From: Arcuatula senhousia
Lineage: Eukaryota; Mollusca; Bivalvia; Mytilida; Mytilidae
DNA: 64,000 nt
Assembly (NCBI GenBank): GCA_963971305.1
Contig: OZ020304.1
Coordinates: forward strand, 22,651,755-22,715,754
Direction: 5' to 3'
Shown here: positions 63,701-64,000 of the stretch, one piece after another
Layout of the letters: each line of letters begins with the position of its first letter
Position numbering within the stretch: position 1 is the first letter of the stretch
Made by a program: the position numbers and the translations under genes
Notes under the pieces: model-generated
What the model was told of the DNA's origin: nothing
The model's input: the letters and a program-made list of their open reading frames with translations, nothing else
Database searches by the model: none

Positions 63701-64000
63701 CCTATTCGTTGGGTATCAAATTGAATGGATGAAGGCTACCCACGAAAACCACGAAAATTGATACCCCACGAATAATAATGAAGCCACAGTAATATGTTTA
63801 TGAATCATAATGGTCCATTTCAGGTGGCTAAGAATTTAACTATACAAGTCACAGATCAGAATGAAAAACCAGGAACAATTGAATTAACACCAGCTTCTAG
63901 AGAGATAAAAGAGAGCACATTAATTGATGATGTCATTAGAACTGTTGTGGCCTTTGACCCTGATCGATCTGACAAAATGACATTTGCTTTATCTGGAAGC
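545..64000 (+). CDS. Multi-exon cadherin-repeat gene (overall span, both ends open)
   Basis: Nineteen exons can be joined in one open frame (3450 bp, 1150 codons) through GT/AG introns; each exon has its own entry. The product is a chain of extracellular cadherin repeats, recognised by recurring linkers of DVNDPP/DVNEPP type, PEN-like motifs, DPD motifs and LDYE/FDFE motifs in place of the classical DRE. Such proteins are calcium-dependent adhesion or signalling proteins of the cell surface; this is family knowledge. One partial, ten complete and one further partial repeat are visible. No start codon, signal peptide, membrane segment or stop is in the window, so the subfamily (FAT-like, dachsous-like or a mollusc-specific cadherin) cannot be decided. 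Introns are mostly phase 0, with phase 1 after exons 3, 7 and 17. Intron 12 is 36.6 kb and contains another gene on the opposite strand. Confidence 0.93.
710..1349 (+). other. Intron 1, no recognised content
   Basis: 640 bp, AT-rich, with donor gtacat and a good polypyrimidine acceptor. Nothing else supported. Introns 2 (1497-1981) and 3 (2175-2624) are likewise featureless. Confidence 0.5.
1350..1496 (+). CDS. Cadherin exon 2 (N-terminal half of repeat B)
   Basis: 147 bp, 49 codons, phase 0 to 0, acceptor tttttttag, donor gtttgt. It encodes VVENSDLDTVVGTLLVTDP then DNSVEQTQTYRF and GRFKIEGDQLK. It is closely similar to exon 16 (repeat J): same 147-bp length and the shared DPDN..EQ.Q pattern. 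This is one sign of a four-repeat periodicity in the protein. Confidence 0.92.
1982..2174 (+). CDS. Cadherin exon 3 (C-terminal half of repeat B, with a Cys pair)
   Basis: 193 bp, starting in phase 0 and ending in phase 1 (G before gtaagt). It encodes VDCLKQGGSFCRLNYEESSQ, with two cysteines eight residues apart just before the NYEE strand, then the linker TNQNDPPRNLMLN. The phase-1 exit at LMLN matches that of exon 17 (DLMLS), its counterpart in repeat J. Confidence 0.9.
2625..2854 (+). CDS. Cadherin exon 4 (almost all of repeat C)
   Basis: 230 bp, entering in phase 1 and leaving in phase 0, acceptor ttttttacag, donor gtaggt. It encodes HKIEENAPSGTEIGHVTFDD, then EDTGQSHTFSLADDNGGQFS and VRITDDGEPVKF. 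A single exon covers the repeat, exactly as exon 18 does for repeat K (221 bp, same phases). No acidic LDYE/DRE motif is seen (QLDPSNIYD instead), so calcium binding at this site is probably weak. Confidence 0.9.
3180..3740 (+). mobile_element. H5 Helentron-like element in intron 4
   Basis: The left end TGTCTCGCCTGCGACC is followed by a near-inverted copy ending GGGCGAGAC, which forms a 5' hairpin. The right end reads GTTGCGACAGGCGGGACA, close to the inverse of the left end. The body has three ~150-bp units sharing 'agcagttatggta(c)..cattgatattggtatgca'. There is no coding capacity. Element class is inferred from architecture. Confidence 0.6.
3801..4046 (+). CDS. Cadherin exon 5 (end of repeat C and N-terminal half of repeat D)
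   Basis: 246 bp, 82 codons, phase 0 to 0. It starts TEKQFSITVIGETVI, where a DxNDxP linker would be expected, so the C-D linker has lost its calcium ligands. It continues TEFDPNKPVVPEKTTVDTVI and ends GQTVCETK. It aligns with exon 12 (249 bp), which has TDFPTNQPIIDENQPTDTLI at the same place, so the two exons look like duplicates. Confidence 0.88.
4117..4204. repeat. 88-bp dispersed sequence shared by introns 5 and 13
   Basis: This stretch ('ccaactgcaatt..tttttatga..', 'ttcctcatcagcagc.ctagaa.ccaaac') recurs with mismatches at 53492-53580. No terminal repeats are visible. The rest of intron 5 (4047-4907) holds nothing I can identify. Confidence 0.5.
4908..5072 (+). CDS. Cadherin exon 6 (C-terminal half of repeat D)
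   Basis: 165 bp, 55 codons, phase 0 to 0, donor gtaagt. It encodes NQQRVCAAPVLVGLVLLDYE, then TGNQYTLVSEVTNTAGKKTV and VVIDVNEAPT. The cysteine pairs with VC in exon 5, so the intron lies between the two cysteines, as in repeat H. A second in-frame acceptor (ag at 4912-4913) would shorten the exon by two codons. The usual DxG..P loop is replaced by TNTAGKK. Confidence 0.88.
5073..5764 (+). other. Intron 6, no recognised content
   Basis: 692 bp of AT-rich DNA from donor gtaagt to acceptor ctttgcatag. Short open frames occur on both strands but have no recognisable protein character. I see no terminal repeats. Confidence 0.6.
5765..5939 (+). CDS. Cadherin exon 7 (N-terminal part of repeat E)
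   Basis: 175 bp, in phase 0 and out in phase 1 (G before gtacag). It encodes KISFNGGQLTIEENLNGVAL, GSFSVTDPDKTDTHTYTLTN, then GGGKFVLSSNGHLSVSDG. EEN and DPD calcium-site motifs are present. Confidence 0.9.
6361..6585. mobile_element. 225-bp MITE, TA target site, in intron 7
   Basis: The ends are inverted copies: AGGCCAAAAAATACATGT..TTTCCTGCTACCC on the left, and GTAGGAAGCAGGAAAT..ATTTTGTTTTGGCC on the right. Both sides are flanked by TA (6359-6360, 6586-6587). The middle is rich in A and T and non-coding. A TA duplication and a long imperfect palindrome fit a Tc1/mariner-type MITE. The rest of intron 7 (5940-6969) is unremarkable AT-rich DNA. Confidence 0.6.
6970..7118 (+). CDS. Cadherin exon 8 (C-terminal half of repeat E)
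   Basis: 149 bp, in phase 1 and out in phase 0, acceptor tatttacag, donor gtattt. It encodes AADLDHETEPSVDIEVKVTD, SGDLGITEKFTVEVTNVNEA and PTKLELTSNV. Ending at NV rather than one codon earlier gives the same spacing to the next exon (LELTSNV/VAEMS) as LELDNNQ/VVENS between exons 1 and 2. Confidence 0.88.
8040..11015 (+). mobile_element. Inner H1 element nested in the outer H1
   Basis: The host reads 'attgcccttttt' on the left and 'ctggattttttcaaaatttt' on the right, and its uninterrupted form is seen at 8401 and 50630. Removing the insertion restores it. The ends are AGCTCACCTGGACC with a closing hairpin, and CAGGTGAGCG with AGGCTCTTTGGAGCCT. Joining the flanks leaves two extra T bases that belong to the element, which fits insertion between two T bases without a target duplication. 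Confidence 0.75.
9103..10545. mobile_element. 1443-bp TIR DNA transposon remnant, TA target site
   Basis: Perfect 13-bp terminal inverted repeats CCGTATTTTCCGG / CCGGAAAATACGG, extended imperfectly inward (GTATAAGCCGC versus GAATAAAGCAC), with subterminal GGTGCGC motifs. It is flanked by TA (9101-9102, 10546-10547). It interrupts 'catttttcattacttttctcctgaatttcaaag', which is intact at 8597-8632. No transposase frame is visible, so it is non-autonomous. TA duplication points to a Tc1/mariner-like mobilising enzyme. Confidence 0.8.
11682..13017 (+). mobile_element. Complete H1 element, type b, abutting the outer H1
   Basis: A compact 1.3-kb copy. The 5' hairpin is AGCTCACCTGGCC aaa GGCCATGTGAGCT, then (GTC)n, 'catggccaccgttgctaaaaatagac', and then about six tandem ~155-bp units with 'gctgttgcttgcttaaatgttcag' and 'gaagttgtcagatgacccctt'. 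The 3' end is CCAGGTGAGCG, hairpin AGGCTCCTGGTAGCCT, CTTG. It starts four bases after the 3' end of the preceding H1. It is the best reference copy for type b. Confidence 0.8.
13300..13434 (+). CDS. Cadherin exon 9 (N-terminal half of repeat F)
   Basis: 135 bp, 45 codons, phase 0 to 0, acceptor ttttacag, donor gtaaat. It encodes VAEMSDTGTVIGDLVTEDPD, EGQTFTYSVVKDADGRFSLE and GGTLK. AEM replaces PEN. It is the counterpart of exon 2 in the four-repeat periodicity. Confidence 0.9.
13435..14067 (+). other. Intron 9 with H6-type repeat relic
   Basis: About 13540-13760 contains 'tttctcagcaaccactaatcacagccactta' and 'catttttgacttggacagatttt', a dispersed repeat that recurs near 17530, 38930, 47100 and 60250. 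The remainder is AT-rich with nothing recognisable. Confidence 0.5.
14068..14310 (+). CDS. Cadherin exon 10 (C-terminal half of repeat F and start of repeat G)
   Basis: 243 bp, 81 codons, phase 0 to 0, donor gtatgt. It encodes KGDECDTLGNEKCLLDYESE (a cysteine pair before LDYE), VMVTDSGNPPIKKEF, the full linker VEDVNDPPYNLAL and the next repeat's LPENLRVESKVATFM. Both cysteines lie in this exon, as in exon 3 of repeat B. Confidence 0.92.
14583..14756 (+). CDS. Cadherin exon 11 (middle of repeat G)
   Basis: 174 bp, 58 codons, phase 0 to 0, acceptor atctacag, donor gtgaat. It encodes VSDQDPDEVYVFTITS, VVDNTIILSKPLDYEAKSS and VEASDSRTDPKK. DPD and LDYE are present and there are no cysteines. Confidence 0.9.
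14850..15125. repeat. Two tandem ~130-bp units in intron 11
   Basis: The phrases 'cagaagaatggttaa', 'cgcttactgacaa', 'ggtatggtaaggtgcacctag' and 'gatgcatgcttc.gatgctggctgtgac' occur in the same order twice (about 14850-14975 and 14998-15122). No terminal repeat or coding content is seen. Confidence 0.55.
15504..15959. mobile_element. 456-bp MITE, TA target site, 55 bp before exon 12
   Basis: The terminal inverted repeats are CACAGAAAAAAATGCACC.. and ..GGTGCATTTTTTCCTGTG, continuing as ATAAGT / ACTTAT, with TA on both sides (15502-15503, 15960-15961). The interior is a chain of palindromic ACATATGT-like words and a ~75-bp segment repeated in tandem ('catgaaggtcttcaa.gtatgttttacatatg'). No coding capacity. 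Confidence 0.75.
16015..16263 (+). CDS. Cadherin exon 12 (end of repeat G and N-terminal half of repeat H)
   Basis: 249 bp, 83 codons, phase 0 to 0, acceptor tatattttcag, donor gtaaga. It encodes KEFVLSVTNVNEPPYNLGLL, TTDFPTNQPIIDENQPTDTL, QLVVLDHDATDVVTF and ends YNQKCIPVTQ. It matches exon 5 in length, intron position and the unusual insert before the (P/D)E(N/K) motif. The next exon is 36.6 kb away. Confidence 0.92.
16283..16720 (+). mobile_element. Degenerate H3-type element
   Basis: It opens 'attataccccctgtct', goes straight into a GTCT/GTCC tract and then two body units with 'gatgaaacttaacatgaag', 'gtagatgtgcatga' and 'attcaggggagataat'. The 5' hairpin is partly lost and I cannot place a 3' end. 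It starts 20 bp after exon 12. Confidence 0.5.
16757..17000 (+). mobile_element. H6-type element fragment
   Basis: Starts TATACCCCTGCCTGG with a closing AGGGTATA (5' hairpin), then 'ctgtccatccttctgtcc'. The right boundary is unclear; similar ends occur at 38526. Confidence 0.4.
17080..17470. repeat. Dispersed repeat, 'taactcgccacatattacatgtgcc' type
   Basis: The phrase 'gccacat..tacatgtgcctgtcctaagccagga' followed by 'gaaggctgctggcggttgttcattgtgg' resembles a very common bivalve interspersed repeat known to me. A 126-codon open frame here has no domain features and is not proposed as a gene. Positions 17480-18080 hold only AT-rich sequence. Confidence 0.4.
18081..20060. repeat. Minisatellite of 'ttgcaattatcaccac' units with higher-order repeats
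   Basis: Dozens of ~22-24-bp units based on 'aaattgcaattatcacca.ttggc'. There is a higher-order repeat of 461 bp (18081-18541 and 18542-19002, almost identical) and another of 262 bp (about 19121-19382 and 19383-19644). Units decay towards 20060. The long open frames in this block follow from the periodicity and are not genes. Units contain TAATTG and TGATAA on the complementary strand. Confidence 0.9.
20107..21790 (+). mobile_element. Helentron-like repeat interrupted by a TIR element
   Basis: Body phrases such as 'gggagttatggacctttt' and 'gtagatcataaa' (20200-20545), and the right end 'tgcaatactctcagaatgcttg' (21768-21789), belong to one family. The same right end closes a repeat at 58842, beside exon 17. 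A 1106-bp TIR element (20546-21651) splits it. The left boundary is uncertain. Confidence 0.45.
20546..21651. mobile_element. 1106-bp TIR element, TA target site
   Basis: The left end TACTCATGGATAAAAGAAAC continues TGTGCAT. The right end ATGCACAGTTTCTTTTTCC continues ATTAGTA. These are inverted copies with few mismatches. TA flanks both sides (20544-20545, 21652-21653). An 83-codon frame on the minus strand (20907-21158) has no recognised domain. Probably a non-autonomous mariner-type element. Confidence 0.75.
21791..22534. other. AT-rich stretch with no recognised feature
   Basis: Very AT-rich, with many homopolymer runs. I see no terminal repeats, no long open frame on either strand and no RNA gene. 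Confidence 0.5.
22549..23990 (+). mobile_element. H5 elements, one nested in another
   Basis: The 5' end TGTCTCACCTACCGGCACC occurs at 22549 and TGTCTCGCCTGCCGGCACC at 23158. Both follow 'ttcacactaaagta'. A 3' end, GTCTCGCTCCGCTTCGCAGG then CGAAACA, closes the inner copy near 23655. After it the outer body resumes ('gatgcagctgtaac..'). Body units carry 'tcaaggtcaaggtca', 'aagtttcatcaacctaggact' and 'gagatatgga'. No coding content. Confidence 0.55.
24050..24200. repeat. Fragment of an 'actgtccaaaccgaa' repeat
   Basis: The phrase 'aaactgtccaaaccgaa' near 24057 recurs near 24170 as 'actgtccaaaccgaatacc'. It looks like a remnant of a short inverted-repeat element; its boundaries are not clear. 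Confidence 0.35.
24202..24975 (+). mobile_element. H3 element, copy 1
   Basis: The 5' hairpin is TATAGCCCCCG..AAAGTTTGGGGGGGTATA, then a (GTCY)n tract of about 55 bp. Body units of ~150 bp carry 'gatgaaactttac', 'agtacatcatatgtagatgtgcatga' and 'ggggagataattggactta'. The 3' end is GCGGGGGGTAT, perfect hairpin TGTGAGCTCGCTCACA, then 'gtattacttgtt'. The subterminal GCGGGGGGTAT mirrors the ATACCCCCCGC of copies 2 and 3. Confidence 0.8.
25693..26810 (+). mobile_element. H3 element, copy 2
   Basis: The left end ATACCCCCCGCAAAC pairs with GTTTGGGGGGGTAT as a hairpin, then GTCY tract. The right end GCGGGGGGTAT is an 11-bp perfect inverse of the left, followed by TGTGAGCTCGCTCACA. It has more internal ~150-bp units than copy 1. 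A junction 'gtaagcgcaaatgggagacctcgtaagcgc' near 26245 marks where units were duplicated. Confidence 0.8.
27528..28342 (+). mobile_element. H3 element, copy 3
   Basis: Same ends as copy 2, with a GTCY tract (27574-27608), four body units and 3' hairpin TGTGAGCTTGCTCACA (one wobble). It is more diverged from copies 1 and 2 than they are from each other. Confidence 0.8.
28524..28635. repeat. Four exact-length 28-bp tandem repeats
   Basis: The unit is 'tatgccatggctgccggaaa' plus 'gttatacc', four copies in 112 bp; the last two are identical. It leads directly into an H5-type 3' end: 'tatgtctcg' followed by hairpin TGCGAATATTCTTCGCA and 'ggcaatac' (28636-28672). Confidence 0.85.
28681..29260. other. 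3' flank of the nested B-box gene
   Basis: AT-rich, without recognised repeats. On the minus strand, AATAAA-type signals occur at about 28984-28979 and near 28905. Either could serve the B-box gene's transcript, whose stop lies at 29263-29261. Confidence 0.4.
29261..31002 (-). pseudogene. B-box/TRIM-like gene with beta-propeller-like C terminus, one frameshift
   Basis: Intronless gene on the strand opposite the cadherin gene, inside its intron 12. Residues 1-198 (31002 to about 30409) carry a B-box 1 (C16, C19, C29, C32, C37, C40, H44) and a perfect B-box 2 (C75, H78, C87, C90, C95, C98, H103, H106), then a coiled coil (~110-195). There is no RING finger. The frame then meets a stop near 30334, but the -1 frame continues in register (INERKSYLQQSANDVDDLVQS) for ~376 codons to TGA at 29261. 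That part has blade-like repeats (KVIVLDRDGCIINRYKG, HILNNRGVLVRFI) typical of NHL/six-bladed propellers in TRIM2/3/71-like proteins. The ATG has A at -3 (accaaaATG). One missing base between about 30416 and 30394 explains the break: a young pseudogene, a strain allele or a sequencing error. Without RING, E3 ligase activity is not predicted. Confidence 0.85.
31197..31296 (+). mobile_element. H1 5' fragment cut by an H2 insertion
   Basis: Degenerate H1 start (TAGCTCACATGAACC..GGGTCA) with a GTC/GTCT tract and 'tctctgaaactactgaa', then abruptly an H2 5' end at 31297. It lies ~190 bp upstream of the B-box gene's start codon. Confidence 0.55.
31478..32862 (+). mobile_element. H1 element (type b) nested in H2
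   Basis: AGCTCACCTGGAC with closing GTCCATGTGAGCT, (GTC)n, ~155-bp units, then CCAGGTGAGCG and perfect hairpin AGGCTCCTGGGAGCCT with CTTG. The host 'gtccctccttttt / tttcgtttagaaaattaggg' matches the uninterrupted 'gtccccccttttttcgtttgg' at 60664. The flanks leave two extra T bases, fitting T-T insertion. Confidence 0.8.
33223..34595 (+). mobile_element. Second H1 element (type b) nested in the same H2
   Basis: 5' hairpin AGCTCACCTGGCC aaa GGCCATGTGAGCT, a long (GTC)n tract near 33270-33350, about eight ~155-bp units, 3' CCAGGTGAGCG and AGGCTCCTGGGAGCCT. The host 'ccgattttgaattttt / ttttgcatgtttgttct' is close to uninterrupted sequence near 34727-34760. Confidence 0.75.
34807..35599 (+). mobile_element. 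Probable solo LTR nested in H2
   Basis: 793 bp bounded by TGTAATACTATAG and CTATAGTGCCACA (inverse TGTGGCACTATAG), flanked by CCGC on both sides (ACCGC if one base is shared). The flanks rejoin to an H2 body sequence ('gcgacc..ccttttccccct') seen near 35740. Inside are a TATAAATA box (35378-35385), a 13-bp inverted repeat just upstream (35338-35375) and AATAAA at 35525-35530. This is the order of U3, R and U5 in an LTR. No internal retroelement genes are present. Confidence 0.6.
35378..35385 (+). promoter_or_regulatory. TATA box of the solo LTR
   Basis: TATAAATA lies 3 bp after the dyad CCATGGTCAGAAC / GTTCTGCCCATGG (12-bp loop, one mismatch) and just before a 7-bp perfect stem CAGAGCG / CGCTCTG (35386-35406). 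This looks like a core promoter with an upstream dyad; activity is not shown. Confidence 0.5.
36192..36957. mobile_element. 766-bp TIR element with TTAA target site
   Basis: Left GGATGTATTCTTCTGA and right TCAGAAAAATACCCCC (inverse GGGGGTATTTTTCTGA), flanked by TTAA at 36188-36191 and 36958-36961. The TTAA duplication points to piggyBac or Kolobok-type mobilisation. Short open frames inside have no domain features. Confidence 0.6.
36962..37616 (+). mobile_element. H5-type body units
   Basis: Starts with 'aaagtatgttgtctgccagcaccatt', a decayed H5 5' end. Then come three ~170-bp units with 'tcactcaaccagaaaatcaa', 'aagatggggatgca' and 'aagtttcatcaacc'. The 3' end has been lost or displaced by the MITE at 37619. 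Confidence 0.5.
37619..37826. mobile_element. 208-bp MITE, copy 1, TA target site
   Basis: CTGTGGATTCATTTATTTTC on the left and GAATAATAATGAAACCACAG on the right are inverted copies; TA flanks both ends. An almost full-length sister of exactly the same length is at 63582-63789. Confidence 0.8.
37827..38525. other. Unassigned repeat-like sequence
   Basis: Phrases such as 'tttttaaagtttccagacaattactcaaaaatg' and 'gatgaaactttgggatat' recur locally and suggest a decayed Helentron-like body, but I cannot find ends. No gene is seen. Confidence 0.35.
38526..39000 (+). mobile_element. H6-type element
   Basis: The 5' hairpin TACCCCTGCTTGAAAAGTGG closes GGGGTATATAG, followed by a GTCC/GTCT tract and 'cctcctaagccccttggtggattttcatgaaactttca'. 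The distal part carries 'ctttctcaggaactactaatcacagcc'. No clear 3' end. Confidence 0.5.
39010..39715. repeat. Degenerate ~24-bp minisatellite
   Basis: Imperfect copies of 'cttgtatcataatttccgata' recur through the interval, interrupted at about 39140-39400 by unrelated sequence. No coding role. Confidence 0.65.
39748..40626. mobile_element. 879-bp TIR element, TA target site
   Basis: Left CAGTAGTCCCCCTCACGAGA and right TCAAGAGGGGGGCTACTG are inverted copies (CAGTAGCCCCCCTC), flanked by TA at 39746-39747 and 40627-40628. The inner phrase 'gtaagaccacc' recurs at both ends in direct order. No transposase frame. Confidence 0.75.
40695..41010 (+). mobile_element. H6-type element fragment
   Basis: TACCCAGCCACACCAAGTGG then 'cgaggtatta' (hairpin with imperfect arms), 'ctgtccgtacgtccatccgtcc' tract, then 'cttgataataacttgaaaagcc'. 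No 3' end is found. Confidence 0.4.
41011..42584. other. Mostly unassigned; possible retroposed 3' end near 42100
   Basis: AT-rich sequence without long frames. At 42095-42130 an AATAAA is followed ~11 bp later by a run of about 15 A, which resembles the 3' end of a reverse-transcribed message. I could not find a target duplication or a recognisable source gene. Confidence 0.3.
42585..43482 (+). mobile_element. H4 Helentron-like element
   Basis: The 5' hairpin TATACCCCACGCAAC aaa GTTGCGAAGGGTATA is followed by a GTCC tract and four ~160-bp units ('actcctcttaaactactgaacagaatttaa', 'gtagttgtgcat', 'gggagttatggccctttgg'). The 3' end has CGTGGGGTAT, a 10-bp perfect inverse of the 5' end, then the perfect hairpin GTGAGCGTGCTCAC. 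No coding content. Confidence 0.8.
43495..44563 (+). mobile_element. H3 element, copy 4, with a ~295-bp internal duplication
   Basis: ATACCCCCCGCAAAC hairpin, GTCY tract, body units, then GCGGGGGGTAT and GTGAGCTCGCTCAC. The segment from the GTCY tract through the second unit is repeated: 'ctgtccacatacctcgtaagcgcaactcc' occurs at 43568 and 43863, so the tract itself was copied into the body. It starts ~12 bp after the end of the H4 element. Confidence 0.8.
44564..47029. other. Unassigned AT-rich interval
   Basis: About 2.5 kb with long A and T runs (for example near 45830) and no domain-bearing open frame on either strand, no terminal repeats and no RNA gene that I can support. Confidence 0.45.
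47030..47260. repeat. H6-type dispersed repeat
   Basis: 'catggagtgaaaaatctggg', 'ttctctcagctactactaatcacagccacttgata' and 'ccatttttgactgacagattt' match the relics at 13540 and 38870 in the same order. Confidence 0.5.
47989..49686. repeat. 849-bp tandem duplication, almost identical copies
   Basis: 47989-48837 and 48838-49686 differ at only a handful of positions that I can see (for example cattgcc/catggcc, acagacc/atagacc, cgacat/cgatat, ttctaaa/ttcttaa). Each copy holds the first two H1 type-b units followed by ~250 bp of unrelated sequence ('gacaaatcccactattcaaatc'). Confidence 0.9.
50823..50848 (+). repeat. 26-base C homopolymer
   Basis: An uninterrupted run of C that replaces 'tttttcctgaatttcaaagattaa' in the H1 type-a body. 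Such a run can form i-motif or G-quadruplex structures and its assembled length is unreliable. Confidence 0.9.
51571..52529 (+). mobile_element. H2 element nested in H2
   Basis: TATACGACCGCAAAAAATTTG closes GCGGACGTATA, followed by (GTC)n. The right end is TTGCGGTCGTATCATG, hairpin GCTGCGCTCGGCGTAGC, then 'tttttatt'. The host 'gtggtcctaacctttt / taaaaaaagggccaaaagg' is intact near 52251 and 57790. Confidence 0.75.
52887..53042 (+). CDS. Cadherin exon 13 (C-terminal half of repeat H)
   Basis: 156 bp, 52 codons, phase 0 to 0, acceptor tatttttcag, donor gtaagt. It encodes GNRCTADVRSSVSFDFEAQS, LFAADYQGNKTSRKV and LKIKDANDPPT. Its cysteine pairs with KC at the end of exon 12, giving the same split pair as exons 5 and 6 and supporting a direct join across the 36.6-kb intron. 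Confidence 0.92.
53043..53673 (+). other. Intron 13
   Basis: AT-rich. It carries the second copy (53492-53580) of the 88-bp sequence from intron 5; nothing else recognised. Confidence 0.5.
53674..53829 (+). CDS. Cadherin exon 14 (N-terminal half of repeat I)
   Basis: 156 bp, 52 codons, phase 0 to 0, acceptor tctccttcag, donor gtatga. It encodes DIKFDGSLTVPENSVDIVLG, TLSADDTDTEQTHSFTIHSD and FYIAHNELK. It has a classical PEN motif. Confidence 0.93.
54200..54367 (+). CDS. Cadherin exon 15 (C-terminal half of repeat I)
   Basis: 168 bp, 56 codons, phase 0 to 0, acceptor tttttatctcag, donor gtgaga. It encodes VTSAAELDFEQQKFHEITVR, TTDNGEPAPLFYDKVF and TVTITDVNEPPENVRLSNNK. It has full calcium-site motifs and no cysteines. 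Confidence 0.93.
54692..55046 (+). mobile_element. tRNA-derived SINE with 11-bp target duplication
   Basis: The head contains RNA polymerase III promoter boxes: A-like TGGTGTTGTGG (about 54701) and B-like GGTTCGATCC (about 54746). The 3' tail is 'ggataaataaatatg'. AAGGATGTTCT flanks both sides (54681-54691, 55047-55057). Length is 355 bp. It lies in intron 15, same strand as the gene. The tRNA-like part is not a functional tRNA gene. Confidence 0.88.
55297..55443 (+). CDS. Cadherin exon 16 (N-terminal half of repeat J)
   Basis: 147 bp, 49 codons, phase 0 to 0, acceptor tttattacag, donor gtaagt. It encodes IPENSQSGDVVGILITDDPD, NTAEQVQSFTYTLSDNAEDR and ILDGKVL. It is the counterpart of exon 2. 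A 47-bp piece of it is copied 398 bp downstream. Confidence 0.93.
55444..56001 (+). other. Start of intron 16
   Basis: Contains the exon-16 relic (55704-55750) and otherwise unassigned sequence up to the H2 element. Confidence 0.5.
55704..55750 (+). pseudogene. 47-bp relic copy of exon 16 in intron 16
   Basis: It matches 55306-55352 at 46 of 47 positions (gtagtggg versus gtaatggg). It is followed at once by an in-frame TAG (GATGATCCCTAG) and has no acceptor or donor of its own, so it is not a usable exon. Confidence 0.9.
56002..58068 (+). mobile_element. H2 element in intron 16, split by a TIR element
   Basis: Left TATACTTCCACAAAATTTTTG with closing GCGATCGTATA, (GTC)n, and right 'gtggtcgtatcatg' plus hairpin GCTGCGCTCGGCGTAGC. 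The body is interrupted at 56488-57630. Confidence 0.7.
56488..57630. mobile_element. 1143-bp TIR element with 6-bp target duplication
   Basis: Perfect 12-bp ends CAGGGTGTCAAG / CTTGACACCCTG, flanked by CAGGGG on both sides (56482-56487, 57631-57636). Subterminal regions are packed with 'tcctatattt' words in direct order at both ends. Ends beginning CAGGG resemble hAT elements, but hAT normally duplicates 8 bp, so the class is open. No transposase frame. Confidence 0.75.
58069..58842 (+). mobile_element. Helentron-like repeats running up to exon 17
   Basis: Three units with 'agcttttctcag.aa.cgtacatgg.aatgatttgaa' and 'caggtctgtc..catctacttcctg', then a right end with stem GTATTG / CAATAC and 'tctcagaatgcttg'. 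The same end is at 21789. It stops ~10 bp before the splice acceptor of exon 17. Confidence 0.5.
58854..59007 (+). CDS. Cadherin exon 17 (C-terminal half of repeat J)
   Basis: 154 bp, in phase 0 and out in phase 1 (G before gtaaga). It encodes VDQPNFDYEVEASFSITVNV, QDSGLPPLSKEVTFTIQ and ITDVNDPPSDLMLS. The polypyrimidine tract is short (ttgctttttatag) because a repeat ends next to it. Confidence 0.92.
59008..59846 (+). other. Intron 17, no recognised content
   Basis: 839 bp, AT-rich, with a good polypyrimidine tract before exon 18 (ctgctttttttttttag). No repeats or genes recognised. Confidence 0.5.
59847..60067 (+). CDS. Cadherin exon 18 (almost all of repeat K)
   Basis: 221 bp, in phase 1 and out in phase 0, donor gtaagt. 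It encodes AESIAENSALGTVVGTLSAS, DPDKGQTLSYAMSRGDYFSV, GAIDFESNPALMFEVTVSDN and GFPPLS. One exon covers the repeat with the same phases as exon 4 for repeat C. Confidence 0.93.
60068..60473 (+). mobile_element. H4/H6-type relic in intron 18
   Basis: 'atttctcagcaactattaatcataggc' matches the H6 body. 'gtgtggggtatgtgagcatgctcatttaa' near 60396 is an H4-type 3' end with hairpin GTGAGCATGCTCAT. No 5' end is seen. Confidence 0.45.
60474..63459 (+). mobile_element. Chimeric H2/H1 composite in intron 18
   Basis: Starts with TATACGACCGCAAAAAATTTG closing GCGGACGTATA and (GTC)n. It passes near 60740 into H1 type-b body units, is interrupted by an H2 (61071-62336), resumes H1 units to about 62560, then H2-type body ('ggggccaaaatcgaaacttttttatt') to the 3' end TTGCGGTCGTATCATG..GCGCTCGGTG near 63450. 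Confidence 0.6.
61071..62336 (+). mobile_element. H2 element nested in H1-type sequence
   Basis: TATACGACAGCAAAATTTTG closes CGATCGTATA, (GTC)n follows, and the right end is TTGCGGTCGTATCATG, GCTGCGCTCGGCGTAGC and 'tttttatt'. The host 'ttttttcatgtttt / tgccatatagtatgaaaa' is intact at 12102 ('catgtttttgccctatagtatg'). It is a clean example of insertion between two T bases. Confidence 0.8.
63582..63789. mobile_element. 208-bp MITE, copy 2, TA target site, 34 bp before exon 19
   Basis: CTGTGGATTCATTTATTTTC and GAATAATAATGAAGCCACAG form inverted ends, with TA at 63580-63581 and 63790-63791. Same length as copy 1 (37619-37826). The acceptor tccatttcag of exon 19 follows directly. Confidence 0.8.
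63824..64000 (+). CDS. Cadherin exon 19 (end of repeat K, start of repeat L; cut by window end)
   Basis: At least 177 bp (59 codons), entering in phase 0. It encodes VAKNLTIQVTDQNEKPGTIE, REIKESTLIDDVIRTVVAFD and PDRSDKMTFALSGS. The frame is still open at 64000. The linker TDQNEKP is slightly altered. Its layout (linker plus N-terminal half in one exon) is like exons 5 and 12. Confidence 0.9.
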   Translation, partial: MAKNLTIQVTDQNEKPGTIELTPASREIKESTLIDDVIRTVVAFDPDRSDKMTFALSGS

